Part shown: piece by piece, positions 47,961-56,483 of the stretch
Layout: each line of letters opens with the position of its first letter
Position numbering within the stretch: position 1 is the stretch's first letter
DNA from: JAGWBJ01 sp964291465
GTDB lineage: Bacteria; Chloroflexota; Dehalococcoidia; Lucifugimonadales; JAGWBF01
Direction of reading: 5' to 3'
Assembly: GCA_964291465.2 (NCBI GenBank)
Contig: OZ219928.1
Location: 428,071-492,070 of the forward strand
Length of the DNA: 64,000 nt
The notes under the pieces: model-generated
Told to the model about the DNA's origin: nothing
Seen by the model: only the letters and a program-made list of their open reading frames with translations
Databases searched by the model: none
Translations under genes and position numbers: made by a program

Positions 47961-48890
47961 ATGGCCGGAAAAACGGGAGTCAAGTTCGGAATCGGCATAC
48001 CCCAGGTGTCCCTGGACGGGGCCTTCGACCCTGCGGCCATCGCAGGCTTCGTGACACGGGCCGAGGAGCTGGGCTACGACAGCGGCTGGGTGCAGGAGCG
48101 CATGCTGGGCGGCCTCCCGACCCTGGACGCGCTGCCTCTGCTCACCTACGCCGCGGCCTTCACCGGCGCCCTCAAGCTGGGGACCTCCGTGATGCTGACG
48201 GCCCTGGCCCCTCCCATACCCCTGGCCAAGAGCATAGCGGCCCTGGACCAGCTATCCGGCGGACGGGCCATCGTCGGAGTCGGCATAGGAGGAAGCACGG
48301 CCGCGTACTCCGCCTTCGGCCTCCCCGCCGGGCGGAGGGTGACCCTCTTCGAGGAGGGCATCGGGCTCATGAAGTCCCTCTGGTCCCAGGAGCGGGTCAC
48401 CTTCCGGGGCCGCTTCTGGCAGGTGGAGGACCTGGTGACCAACTCGGCCACGGTCCAGCGGCCCCACCCTCCCCTCTGGTTCGGCGCCCACTCGGAGGCC
48501 GCCCTCAGGAGGGCCGTCCGCATGGGCGACGGCTGGATGGGCGCGGGAAACTCCACCACCGCCGAGTTCAAGGGGGAGATGGCGCTGCTGAGGCGCATCC
48601 TCGAGGAGGAGGGACGGGACCCGGCCTCCTTCGCCCTGTCCAAGCGGGTGTACGTGGCGGTCACGACGGACAAGCGGGGCGAGTTCGAGAGGACCAGGGA
48701 CTGGTTCGCCAGGCACTACGGCACTTCCGAGAGGGCCCTCGACGTGACTGTCATCGGCTCCGAGGATGAGTGCATCGAGGCTCTCTCCCAGGTGGTCGAC
48801 GAGGGCGTCGACCTGCTGATGGTCAACCCCATCTTCGACCAGATGGAGCAGATGGAGCGCCTCTCCAGGGACGTGCTGCCCAGGCTGTAG
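47961..48890 (+). CDS. LLM-class flavin-dependent oxidoreductase
   Basis: This 310-residue TIM-barrel protein starts at the ATG after GGGAGGGATGCC. It has KFGIGIPQVSLDGAFD, LDALPLLTYAAAFTGALKLG, LDQLSGGRAIVGVGIGGS and RPHPPLWFGAHSEAALRRAV, the usual strands of the luciferase/F420-type family. The cofactor may be FMN or F420; the sequence does not decide. The upstream in-frame ATGs lack ribosome sites. Confidence 0.9.
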   Translation: MAGKTGVKFGIGIPQVSLDGAFDPAAIAGFVTRAEELGYDSGWVQERMLGGLPTLDALPLLTYAAAFTGALKLGTSVMLTALAPPIPLAKSIAALDQLSGGRAIVGVGIGGSTAAYSAFGLPAGRRVTLFEEGIGLMKSLWSQERVTFRGRFWQVEDLVTNSATVQRPHPPLWFGAHSEAALRRAVRMGDGWMGAGNSTTAEFKGEMALLRRILEEEGRDPASFALSKRVYVAVTTDKRGEFERTRDWFARHYGTSERALDVTVIGSEDECIEALSQVVDEGVDLLMVNPIFDQMEQMERLSRDVLPRL

Positions 48891-48900
48891 CCCCCGCCGT

Positions 48901-50241
48901 CTAGATGGGCGGGCGCCTGTGGTGCCACTCGGTGGCCTGCTCGTAGGCGTGGGCCGCCCGGAGTACCGTCTCCTCGTCGAAGGGGCGCCCGGCAAGCTGC
49001 AGGCCGATGGGCATGCCGCCGTCGCCGGACCCGCAGGGAACGGTGATAGCCGGGAAGCCGGTGAGGTTGAAGGGCCTCGTGTACTGGGTCAGGGCGGGCG
49101 ACGAGCCGAGCACGACTTCGCCCACCCTCACCTCCGTCTCTCCGATGCGGTGGGCGGTGACCGGCTCCATGGGCCCGGCCAGCAGGTCCACTTCCCGTAG
49201 CAGGTCCAGGCACTGGCGCGTGAACGCCGTGCGGGCACGCTGGGCCAGCATATAGTCCGGCGCCGAGACGAAGGTCCCCGCCTCCAGCATCCCCCGCACC
49301 GTCGGGTGTATCTCCGGTCCCCGCGCCCGCGTCAGCTCCCAGTGGAGGGACGCCGCCTCGCACCTGTGGATCGTGTTTCCGATGTCGTTGGTGTTCACGT
49401 ACAGGGGCCACGACACCTCGGTGACCTCGGCTCCCAGGCCGGCCAGCCGGTCGATGGCGGCGCGCACCGTGCGCTCCACCAGGGGGTCCAGTGGCGCCTG
49501 GAAATACTCCCGGGGCACTCCGACCCTCAGCCCGCGTATGTCCCCCGTCAGCGCCAGCGTGTAGTCCGGCACGGGCGCGTCGACCGAGGTCGGGTCCTGG
49601 GGATCGTGTCCGGCCAGGACATTCATGGCCAGGGCGATGTCCTCCACCGTGCGGGCCATGGGTCCGGCGTGGTCCAGCCCCCACGAGAACACGGTGATCC
49701 CCCGGCGGCTCACCCGGCCGTAGGTCGGCTTCAACCCCACGATGCCGCACAGGGCCGCGGGCGCCCGGATCGAGCCCCCCGTGTCCGTCCCCATGGCCAG
49801 GACACACTGCCCCGCCGCCACCGCCGACCCCGACCCGCCGCTGGATCCCCCGGCCACCAGGTCGGTGTTCCATGGGTTGTGCATGACGCCGTAGTCCGGG
49901 CTGTGCTGCCCCGCGATGCCCGCCGCGAACTGGTCCAGGCTCAGCTTGCCCATCAGCACCGCCCCCGCCGCCTCGAACCGGGCCGCGACCTCCGAGTCCG
50001 TGTCGGGGACGAAGTCGTGGAAGATGCGGGACCCCGCGGTGTTGGGTACTCCCCTTACATGGTACAGGTCCTTCAGGCCCACGGGGATGCCGTGCAGCGG
50101 GCCCCGGTAGCGCCCCGCCCGGATCTCCCGCTCAGCCTCCCGGGCCGACTCCATGGCCCTCTCGGGCAGCCGGGTGATGAACGAGTTCAGACGCGGCTCC
50201 AGCGCCTCGATCCGCGCCAGGTGGGCCTCGGTGACCTCCAC
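48901..50241 (-). CDS. Amidase (amidase-signature family), copy 1
   Basis: This 446-residue protein from a GTG has the Ser-cis-Ser-Lys catalytic set: Lys57 in PVGLKDLY, GGSSGGSGSAVAAG at ~131-144, and Ser157 in GTDTGGSIRAPAALCG. Homology visibly extends upstream in frame (ELCYLSAGELSRLIRDGEVS, to ~50320), with a GGAG near 50323 followed by GTA instead of a usual start codon. The true start may have been lost, or be a misread base. It is part of a minus-strand set with a deacetylase and a second amidase. Confidence 0.87.
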   Translation of the reverse strand: MEVTEAHLARIEALEPRLNSFITRLPERAMESAREAEREIRAGRYRGPLHGIPVGLKDLYHVRGVPNTAGSRIFHDFVPDTDSEVAARFEAAGAVLMGKLSLDQFAAGIAGQHSPDYGVMHNPWNTDLVAGGSSGGSGSAVAAGQCVLAMGTDTGGSIRAPAALCGIVGLKPTYGRVSRRGITVFSWGLDHAGPMARTVEDIALAMNVLAGHDPQDPTSVDAPVPDYTLALTGDIRGLRVGVPREYFQAPLDPLVERTVRAAIDRLAGLGAEVTEVSWPLYVNTNDIGNTIHRCEAASLHWELTRARGPEIHPTVRGMLEAGTFVSAPDYMLAQRARTAFTRQCLDLLREVDLLAGPMEPVTAHRIGETEVRVGEVVLGSSPALTQYTRPFNLTGFPAITVPCGSGDGGMPIGLQLAGRPFDEETVLRAAHAYEQATEWHHRRPPI

Positions 50242-50361
50242 GGGAGAGACCTCCCCGTCCCGGATCAGGCGGGAGAGCTCTCCCGCGCTCAGGTAGCAAA
50301 GCTCGGTGGCGTCTACGGTTTCACTCCTTTGACGAGCTGAGCGACGTGCCGGGCCCCGTCG

Positions 50362-51282
50362 TCAGTACCCGGCTCCGGCTAGGCGGTCGGCGTACTCCAT
50401 CGCCTCGTCGTAGCAGTTGGCGATGTAGTACTCGGCGATCTCGTCCGCCGTCGTCTGCCATACGGCGTCGTGGGACATGATGTGGCCGAGCAGCTCGTCC
50501 AGGTACCTCACCCGGTGGGGCTGGCCGATCCGGAACGGGTGCAGGGCGACGCACATGACCCGGCCGCTCTCGGCCCCCTCCTTGTAGAGCTGGTCGAACT
50601 GGGCCTTGCAGATCTTCGCGAAATAGTCCCCTTCATGGCTCGCCCTAAAGGTGCCCCCGTCGTTGGTCTCGATGGAGTAGGGCACCGAGACGAACTTCCC
50701 GCCGCCCTTCACCTGGATGGGCACCGGCTGGTCGTCGTGCATCCAGTCGCAGTGGTATATCAGCCCGGCCTCGGCCATCAGGTCCGGGCTGTGGAGGCTG
50801 CTGGAGCCGTTGGGCCCGAACATCCCCTTGAGCTGCTTCCCCGTCTCCCTCTTCAGGGTCTCGACGCTGTCCCGGTAGAACTCCCGCTCCTCCTCCTCGG
50901 AGACCGCGTGAAGGAACCGGGTGTTGTACATTCCGTGGCTCATGTAGTCCCAGTCCCGCTCCACCATGGCGTCGCGGATCTCCGGGAAGTGCTCCAGCAC
51001 GGCCAGGTTCAGCGAGGGACAGGCCTTGATGTTGTGCTTGTCCAGCACCTCCAGCATCCGCCAGAAGCCCACCCTGTTGCCGTAGTCGGGGTAGGAGTAC
51101 TCCCGGGCGTCGGGGTGCGGCGTCCGGGGCCACGGATTGCGCAGATCGTCGTAGTCGGGCAGGTACTCGTAGTGTTCCACGTTGGGCGCGACCCACACCG
51201 CCACGCGGGCCCCGTTGGGCCACCTGACGGGCGGACGCTCTATGATCGGGCTGTAGGATACCCTGTAGGGTGGCAGGCTCAT
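50362..51282 (-). CDS. PuuE-like deacetylase-family hydrolase, copy 3
   Basis: This 306-residue protein is close to the one at 38266 over its full length (LPPYRVSYSPIIERPPVRWP, NVEHYEYLPDYDDLRNPWPR, YMSHGMYNTRFLHAVSEEEE, MFGPNGSSSLHSPDLM, VALHPFRIGQPHRVRYLDEL). GCGGAGGTACGAGACC precedes the ATG. It lies between two amidase genes, 15 bases after the end of one, so hydrolysis of a shared amide or ureide substrate is a reasonable inference. Confidence 0.87.
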   Translation of the reverse strand: MSLPPYRVSYSPIIERPPVRWPNGARVAVWVAPNVEHYEYLPDYDDLRNPWPRTPHPDAREYSYPDYGNRVGFWRMLEVLDKHNIKACPSLNLAVLEHFPEIRDAMVERDWDYMSHGMYNTRFLHAVSEEEEREFYRDSVETLKRETGKQLKGMFGPNGSSSLHSPDLMAEAGLIYHCDWMHDDQPVPIQVKGGGKFVSVPYSIETNDGGTFRASHEGDYFAKICKAQFDQLYKEGAESGRVMCVALHPFRIGQPHRVRYLDELLGHIMSHDAVWQTTADEIAEYYIANCYDEAMEYADRLAGAGY

Positions 51283-51297
51283 GGTCTCGTACCTCCG

Positions 51298-52704
51298 CTA
51301 TACGGCCGCCGGCCGCATGGTGTGCCAGCCCGTGCCCTGCTGGTAGGCGTGGGCCACGTTCAGCACCGTGCCGTCCTCCCCGGGCCGTCCGGCTATCTGG
51401 AACCCGATCGGCATGTTCCCGTCCGTGAAGCCGCAGGGCACCGACATGGCCGGGCAGCTGGCCAGGTTGAACGACGGGGTGAGCAGGGGCAGCGAGCCCA
51501 GCACCTGCTCCTTCCCGGTGATGGGCCCGTCGTCCCTGATTGGGACGGCGGGGATGGCGATGGTGGCCAGGGCCAGCACGTCGTACCTGTCCAACGCCTC
51601 CAGCACCTGCCGCCGTATCATGCTCCTCACCTTCTGGGCCTTGTAGTAGGCTTGGGCGGGGACCAGGCTGCCCGTGGTCAGCCCTATGCGCACGGCGTGG
51701 CCGTATGCCCCGGGCTCCCTTCGGAGCCGCTTGGCGTGGTCCAGGGCCGACTCCACGCCGATGTGGGTTGTGGTGATGACCTGGGAGTGGACCGTCAGCG
51801 GCAGGGAGACCTCCTCCACGGCCGCCCCCATGCCGCCCAGCGCCGAGGCCGCCTCCACCACGGCGGCGGACACCTGCTCGTCCACCACCGGGCCGTGGGA
51901 GAGCTCCGTTATTAGCCCGACCCGCATGCCGGAGACGTCCCCCGTCAAGGCGGCCCTGTAGTCCGGCACGGGGGCGTTCCAGGTGTACGGGTCCTTCGGG
52001 TCGCGGCCCGCGATGGCGGTGAGGGTCATGGCCGCGTCCTCCGCCGACCGGGACATGGGGCCGAAGGTGTCCATCGACCAGGAGCCGGACATGACGCCGT
52101 AGCGGCTGACCCTTCCCCACGTCGGCCTCAGCCCCGACAGGCCGCACCAGCTCGACGGCCAGCGGATGGACCCGCCCGTGTCCTCCCCCAGGGAGGTGGC
52201 GCACAGGAAGGCGCCGGTGGCGGCCGCGGAGCCGCTGCTGGACCCTCCCGTGTACATGTCCAGGTCCCACGGGTTGCGTGGCGTGCTGTACTGGTGGGCG
52301 TACCCTGTTATGGCCAGCTCGGTCATGTTGGTCTTGCCCAGGAGGACCGCCCCGGCCCGCCCCAGGTTGGCCACTATGGTGGCGTCCTCGTCGGGCACCG
52401 AGTCTGCCAGGAAGCGGCATCCGCCGGTCGACCGCACGCCCCTGGTCCAGAGCTGGTCCTTGACGGCCACGGGGATGCCGTGCATCGGGCCCAGGTAGTT
52501 CCCCCGGGCGATCTCCTCCTGGGCCTGCCTCGCCTCGGCCATCGCCCGCTCCCGGCACACCGTCAGGTAGGCGTTGTACCTGAAGTCCTGGTCGTCGATG
52601 CGGTCCAAATAGGCCTCCACAGCCTCCACGGGGGAGACCTCACCGGAGCGGACCAGGTCCGAGAGGCGGGCCGCCGTCAGGAAGGGGATGTCTTGCTTGT
52701 CCAT
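51298..52704 (-). CDS. Amidase (amidase-signature family), copy 2
   Basis: This is 468 residues from the ATG at 52704; the frame runs upstream to 52842 but that part lacks amidase similarity. The catalytic set is AVKDQLWTRGV (Lys), TGGSSSGSAAATGAFL (cis-Ser) and GEDTGGSIRWPSSWCG (Ser). The N-terminal helix (LTAARLSDLVRSGEVSPVEA) shows what is missing at the start of the sister gene. It is probably the first gene of the amidase-deacetylase-amidase set. Confidence 0.88.
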   Translation of the reverse strand: MDKQDIPFLTAARLSDLVRSGEVSPVEAVEAYLDRIDDQDFRYNAYLTVCRERAMAEARQAQEEIARGNYLGPMHGIPVAVKDQLWTRGVRSTGGCRFLADSVPDEDATIVANLGRAGAVLLGKTNMTELAITGYAHQYSTPRNPWDLDMYTGGSSSGSAAATGAFLCATSLGEDTGGSIRWPSSWCGLSGLRPTWGRVSRYGVMSGSWSMDTFGPMSRSAEDAAMTLTAIAGRDPKDPYTWNAPVPDYRAALTGDVSGMRVGLITELSHGPVVDEQVSAAVVEAASALGGMGAAVEEVSLPLTVHSQVITTTHIGVESALDHAKRLRREPGAYGHAVRIGLTTGSLVPAQAYYKAQKVRSMIRRQVLEALDRYDVLALATIAIPAVPIRDDGPITGKEQVLGSLPLLTPSFNLASCPAMSVPCGFTDGNMPIGFQIAGRPGEDGTVLNVAHAYQQGTGWHTMRPAAV

Positions 52705-52838
52705 CTGTGTGTGTTGTGAGAGTCTATGATGCGAATTCCGAATTCCGTGGTCAATGTTGCCCTTTTCACTCGCTATCCCGGGCGGCCCGCCTTTCGGCGA
52801 ATTTACCTTGAGGTGACGTGCGTCGCCAAGCTCTGTGG

Positions 52839-53210
52839 TCATTCTGTAGGTTCAATGACTACCCGCCCTCCGTTGGTGATCTCCAAGTATAGGCTATGGC
52901 GGTCGAGCAGCAGCATACCCGCAAGCGCCGTCGGCCCCACCGCGTCAGCCTCGACGGCTCTCGGCAGACCGTCCCATAGCACAGTAACATCGTGGACATT
53001 GAACGTCTCCACGACCCCATTAGCTAGGGTCGCCTGACTCGTACCCACCAACGGTAGCCCCAACTCTGCGACCAACGCCGGGGGCAAGCTCAGGAAACCG
53101 TTGTAGCCGGTGTCTATCACAACCTGAATCTCGCGCTCTTGCCCCGTCTGGCCTCGTAGGAGAAGGGTGATGACCGCCTCATAGGCGTCGCTCACGACCC
53201 CCTCGATCAC
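52839..53210 (-). CDS. Retropepsin-like (clan AA) aspartic protease
   Basis: This 123-residue protein starts at a GTG overlapping the previous stop as GTGA. It has VVIDTGYNGFLSLPPALVAE (catalytic DTG, where Thr replaces the more usual Ser), GTSQATLANGVVETFNVHDV (flap) and the second Gly-hydrophobic element AGMLLLDRHSLYLEI. It should work as a homodimer. It is coupled to the 104-residue gene upstream; the target is unknown. Confidence 0.8.
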   Translation of the reverse strand: MIEGVVSDAYEAVITLLLRGQTGQEREIQVVIDTGYNGFLSLPPALVAELGLPLVGTSQATLANGVVETFNVHDVTVLWDGLPRAVEADAVGPTALAGMLLLDRHSLYLEITNGGRVVIEPTE

Positions 53211-53521
53211 CCGGTTCTCCGCAAGGAACCGCCCCCGAAGTGACGCAGCGTCCGGTATCCGACCCGCATCAACCAGACATGGGCGTCCGGGCGCTGTTCC
53301 CGCAGACGCTTTGCAGCCGCGCTGGCCGTGTCGGCAATGGCGTATTCCCCGCTGTCCACGTCGATGGCGATGACCTTCCCATGGTTGTCCGCTTCGACCT
53401 GAGGGCGAATGTCCCGCTCGTATATCTCGTCGCCGAGCCGGGCCATTTCCTCGCGGGGCCAACCGGGAGCCATCATGGCTCCGCCTTCCTGCGTTGCGCC
53501 TGCCGTATCGATGTCCCTCAT
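53207..53521 (-). CDS. Hypothetical protein coupled to the aspartic protease
   Basis: This 104-residue protein starts after GAGGGAGGACCG. The core reads KVIAIDVDSGEYAIADTASA and RPDAHVWLMRVGYRTLRHFG, a small alpha/beta domain often found just before clan AA protease genes. The four-base overlap with the protease suggests a fixed protein pair, with toxin-antitoxin-like size and layout. Function not known. Confidence 0.7.
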   Translation of the reverse strand: MRDIDTAGATQEGGAMMAPGWPREEMARLGDEIYERDIRPQVEADNHGKVIAIDVDSGEYAIADTASAAAKRLREQRPDAHVWLMRVGYRTLRHFGGGSLRRTG

Positions 53522-53751
53522 CGGTCCTCCCTCGAAGGGTCTCCAGACTCGTCGAAATAACATAGGTACATGGTAGGCTTTTGCAATGCTGGGCAGGTCT
53601 AGATTCTACAATTCCGTCAGCCGTGTGTCCATCGATGCAAAGCTCCCTGCCAGGCTCCCGGCGCGCCACCCCAGTCCCGCGTAATGCCTTTCCTTTACTT
53701 GCCAGTGACCTGGGGGTAGAATTGGTGAAACGCCAGCCCCGAGGAGGCACC

Positions 53752-54324
53752 ATGGCCACCACGCAAACGACGAATCAGAACCGTTTCGCCGAGGCCTTCG
53801 GCTACCCCAAGGGCCGGGCCGTGACCAAGGTCAAGCCCTACATGACGGCCTACGTCCAGGAGTTCATCGGCCGCTCTCCCTTCCTGGTCATGGCCTCGGG
53901 AGACCGCGAGGGCCACATGGACGCCTCGCCCAAGGGCGGCAAGCCCGGTTTCGTCCGGGTGCTGGACGACACGCGCCTGCTGCTTCCCGACGTCGCCGGG
54001 AACAAGCTGTTCCAGAGCTACCAGAACCTGGACAGCAACCCCCACGTGGGCCTGGTGTTCTTCATCCCCGGGGTCACCGACACCGTCAGGGTCAACGGCC
54101 GCGTCACATTCACCGACAAAGAGGACCTGGCCCGGCGGAACGTCGAGTTGTCCCTGTACGAGCCCGACGACAACGCCAAGCACCTCCAGGGCATCATCAT
54201 CGAGGTGGAGGAGTCCTACGGCCACTGCCCCCGGGCCCTCAACTTCTCCCGGCTGTGGGACGTGGAGGAGATCGCCGCCAACCAGGCGCAGCGGCCCATC
54301 TCCACCCGCGCAGCCGACAGCTAG
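53752..54324 (+). CDS. Pyridoxamine 5'-phosphate oxidase-family flavoprotein
   Basis: This 190-residue protein starts after GAGGAGGCACC. The split beta-barrel is seen in FIGRSPFLVMASGDREGHMD, SPKGGKPGFVRVLDDTRLLL, DVAGNKLFQSYQNLDSNPHV and VNGRVTFTDKEDLARR. It belongs to the MSMEG_1061-like branch, which binds FMN (or F420) and is seldom a true PNPOx. No operon partner is evident. Confidence 0.88.
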   Translation: MATTQTTNQNRFAEAFGYPKGRAVTKVKPYMTAYVQEFIGRSPFLVMASGDREGHMDASPKGGKPGFVRVLDDTRLLLPDVAGNKLFQSYQNLDSNPHVGLVFFIPGVTDTVRVNGRVTFTDKEDLARRNVELSLYEPDDNAKHLQGIIIEVEESYGHCPRALNFSRLWDVEEIAANQAQRPISTRAADS

Positions 54325-54393
54325 CCCTCACGCCCCAAGGCGCCGCCCAGGCCGGGCACGGTTGCCCCGACCGGTTGGAGCGGCCGGGGACGG

Positions 54394-55149
54394 CTACCGG
54401 GCCGTCCAACCCCCGTCGATGACCAGCTCCGAGCCGGTCACGAACGAGGCCTCGTCCGAGGCCAGGTACAGCACCCCGTAGGCGACCTCCTCGGGCTCGG
54501 CCCAACGCCCCAGGGGTATGCGGGAGACCATGAACGCCGCCTGCTCCGCGTTGGACCGGGACGCCTCCGTCATCGGCGTGGCGATGGGGCCCGGGTGCAC
54601 CGAGTTGGCCCTGATGCCCTCCCCCGCGTACTGCACCGCCGTTGCCTTGGTGAACAGCCGCACCGCCCCCTTGGATGCGATGTACTGGGCGCTGCTGGTC
54701 TCCACGGCCACTATCCCAAGCTGGGACGAGATGTTGATGATGGAGCCTCCCCCCGCCGCCCGCATAGCCGGGATGGCCGCCTTCGTGCCCAGGAACACGC
54801 CCTTGGAGTTCACGTCCATCACCCGCTGCCACTCCTCGAGGGTCGTCTCCTCTATCCTGCCGCCGCCCCCGATGCCCGCGTTGTTCACCAGGATGTCCAG
54901 CTTGCCGTACCTGCCCGTCGCCAGCTCCACCGCCGCCAGCCAGTCCGCCTCCCGGGTCACATCCAGGTGCACGTAGAGGGCGTCGCCGCCCGTCTCGTGG
55001 ATCTCCGCCTCCACCCGCTTGCCCTCGTCGTCCAGAATGTCCCCGAAGACGACCTTGGCGCCCTCTTTGGCGAACAGCTTCGCTTCCGAGGCGCCCATCC
55101 CCCGGGCGCCCCCGCTGATGATGGCGACCTTGCCCTCGAGTCTTGGCAT
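54394..55149 (-). CDS. Short-chain dehydrogenase/reductase
   Basis: This 251-residue protein starts MPRLEGKVAIISGGARGMGA after GGGAGGTACCGG. It has the NAD(P) site GGARGMG (13-19), LDVTREADW, NNAGIGGGG, the catalytic Ser in IINISSQLG and YIASK (Tyr, Lys), and ends VTGSELVIDGGWTAR. This is a classical SDR of the 3-alpha/20-beta-HSD type. The residue at the end of strand 2 is Asp (GDILD), which favours NAD. Confidence 0.93.
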   Translation of the reverse strand: MPRLEGKVAIISGGARGMGASEAKLFAKEGAKVVFGDILDDEGKRVEAEIHETGGDALYVHLDVTREADWLAAVELATGRYGKLDILVNNAGIGGGGRIEETTLEEWQRVMDVNSKGVFLGTKAAIPAMRAAGGGSIINISSQLGIVAVETSSAQYIASKGAVRLFTKATAVQYAGEGIRANSVHPGPIATPMTEASRSNAEQAAFMVSRIPLGRWAEPEEVAYGVLYLASDEASFVTGSELVIDGGWTAR

Positions 55150-55288
55150 GGCCGGTACCTCCCCGTCAGATTCTCTCACATGTCCGTCGAATGAGTCCGT
55201 CCGTCTCCCGCCGAGTGCCGGTCCACCACTGGGCCGGGAGTTCCTTGGGGTCCCCATCAACGCCTACCGGGTCATCGGCGAGATGGAG

Positions 55289-55341
55289 CCCGCGCGGAGC
55301 GTGGGGTGGTAGGGTGGGCTCAATGGCCCGGGGAGGGGCAC
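55289..55341. repeat. GC-rich dispersed repeat, second copy
   Basis: GCCCGCGCGGAGCG, then GGGTGGGCTCAAT and CCCGGGGAGGGGC, as at 46539-46605. Both copies lie just past the 3' end of a minus-strand gene, so they may work in 3' end formation. Confidence 0.5.
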
Positions 55342-56276
55342 TAGAAGACCGCCACCGGGTTCACGGGAGAGCCCGTGGCGTTGTGCATTCGCAACGGGTT
55401 TATGTTGATGAGGAACTCCCACCGGTTGCGCTCCCGGCAGGCCCGTGCCAGGTCTTCCAGGTTGGCGTTGTCCAGTATCCACAGGCCCATGGCCACGATG
55501 CCCACTTGGTGGATGGGATTGGTGACCTTGGCGTAGGGGCTGGGCATGACGTCGTTGCCCGTGTCGGAGCCGATGACGGCGATGCCGCGCTGGTGGAACA
55601 GGGGCAGGCAGCTCGCCCCGCAGGCCGTGGACCCGGCGGCGTTGGGGTCCGCCGGTCCCTCCACCTCCCGCCGCCGTAGCTGCCCTGTGCGCACCAGGAG
55701 AACGTCCCCCTCCTCGACCGTGAACCCGCAGCGGGCCTCTGCGGCCTCGATGTCCTCCCGGGTGACCCCCTGCCCTCGCTCCACCCAGTCCGTCCCCCGG
55801 ACCATGGGCACGTCCACCAGCACCCCGCGGGTCACCACGCCGTTCTTCACCAGCTCGATGGACTCGGCGGTGGCACCCAGCCTGGTGGAGATCAGGTGCG
55901 CCGGACGCCCGTTGTATAGCTTGCCCTCCCAGAAGAAGTGGGCCAGGCTGTCCATGTGGGTCACGAAGTGCCCGTGAAACGCCACGCCGATGAAGTCGCT
56001 GGAGGCTCTGGGGTTGGCCCCGTGGGACCATCCCTCGCCGCTCTCGATCATGTAGTGCAAGGGGGGAACGGGAACGTCGGGGGCCGCTTCGTACCGCAGC
56101 GTCCGGGCGCAGCTCAGGGTCGTCCCCTCCTGCACCAGTCCCGTGGCACGCCTGGTCTTCTCCGGCGTGATCAGGTTCAGGGTGCCCATCTGGTCCTCTT
56201 CGCCCCACCGCCCCCAGTTGGACAGGGACTCGAAGTAGCCGAGGACCTCGTCTTCCGACGGGATCGTTCCGGTCAT
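55341..56276 (-). CDS. Cyclase-family (kynurenine-formamidase-like) metal hydrolase
   Basis: This 311-residue protein has the family's metal-binding block HGHFVTHMDSLAHFFWEGK near 107-125, GVLVDVPMVRG, GDVLLVRTGQ and GSDTGNDVMP, with an N-terminal GRWGEEDQMGTLNLITPEK. Members hydrolyse formamides or cyclic amides. This fits the nearby amidases. No partner gene is adjacent. Confidence 0.88.
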   Translation of the reverse strand: MTGTIPSEDEVLGYFESLSNWGRWGEEDQMGTLNLITPEKTRRATGLVQEGTTLSCARTLRYEAAPDVPVPPLHYMIESGEGWSHGANPRASSDFIGVAFHGHFVTHMDSLAHFFWEGKLYNGRPAHLISTRLGATAESIELVKNGVVTRGVLVDVPMVRGTDWVERGQGVTREDIEAAEARCGFTVEEGDVLLVRTGQLRRREVEGPADPNAAGSTACGASCLPLFHQRGIAVIGSDTGNDVMPSPYAKVTNPIHQVGIVAMGLWILDNANLEDLARACRERNRWEFLININPLRMHNATGSPVNPVAVF

Positions 56277-56412
56277 GGCTCCCCCTTCTCCGGCGCGGTC
56301 CGCCGCCCCGCTCTGCCCGTAGTCTATGGAGCGCCCCGTTCTGCGTCAAGTCGGCCGGACGGTGCCCGCCCGGGCCTTGGAGACCCGGCCCCGGAGGCCC
56401 CGGACAAGGAGA

Positions 56413-56445
56413 GGGGGCCGCCGTTCTTGTGGCGGCCCCCCTTTT
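56413..56445 (+). terminator. Strong hairpin between two minus-strand genes
   Basis: GGGGGCCGCC (56413-56422), 8-base loop, GGCGGCCCCC (56431-56440), then CTTTT. The T-run is on the plus strand although both neighbours are on the minus strand, so the direction of action is uncertain. Confidence 0.5.
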
Positions 56446-56483
56446 AAGGGTCTCCCCTTGGCCTATCCGTCCTCGTGCGGGTC

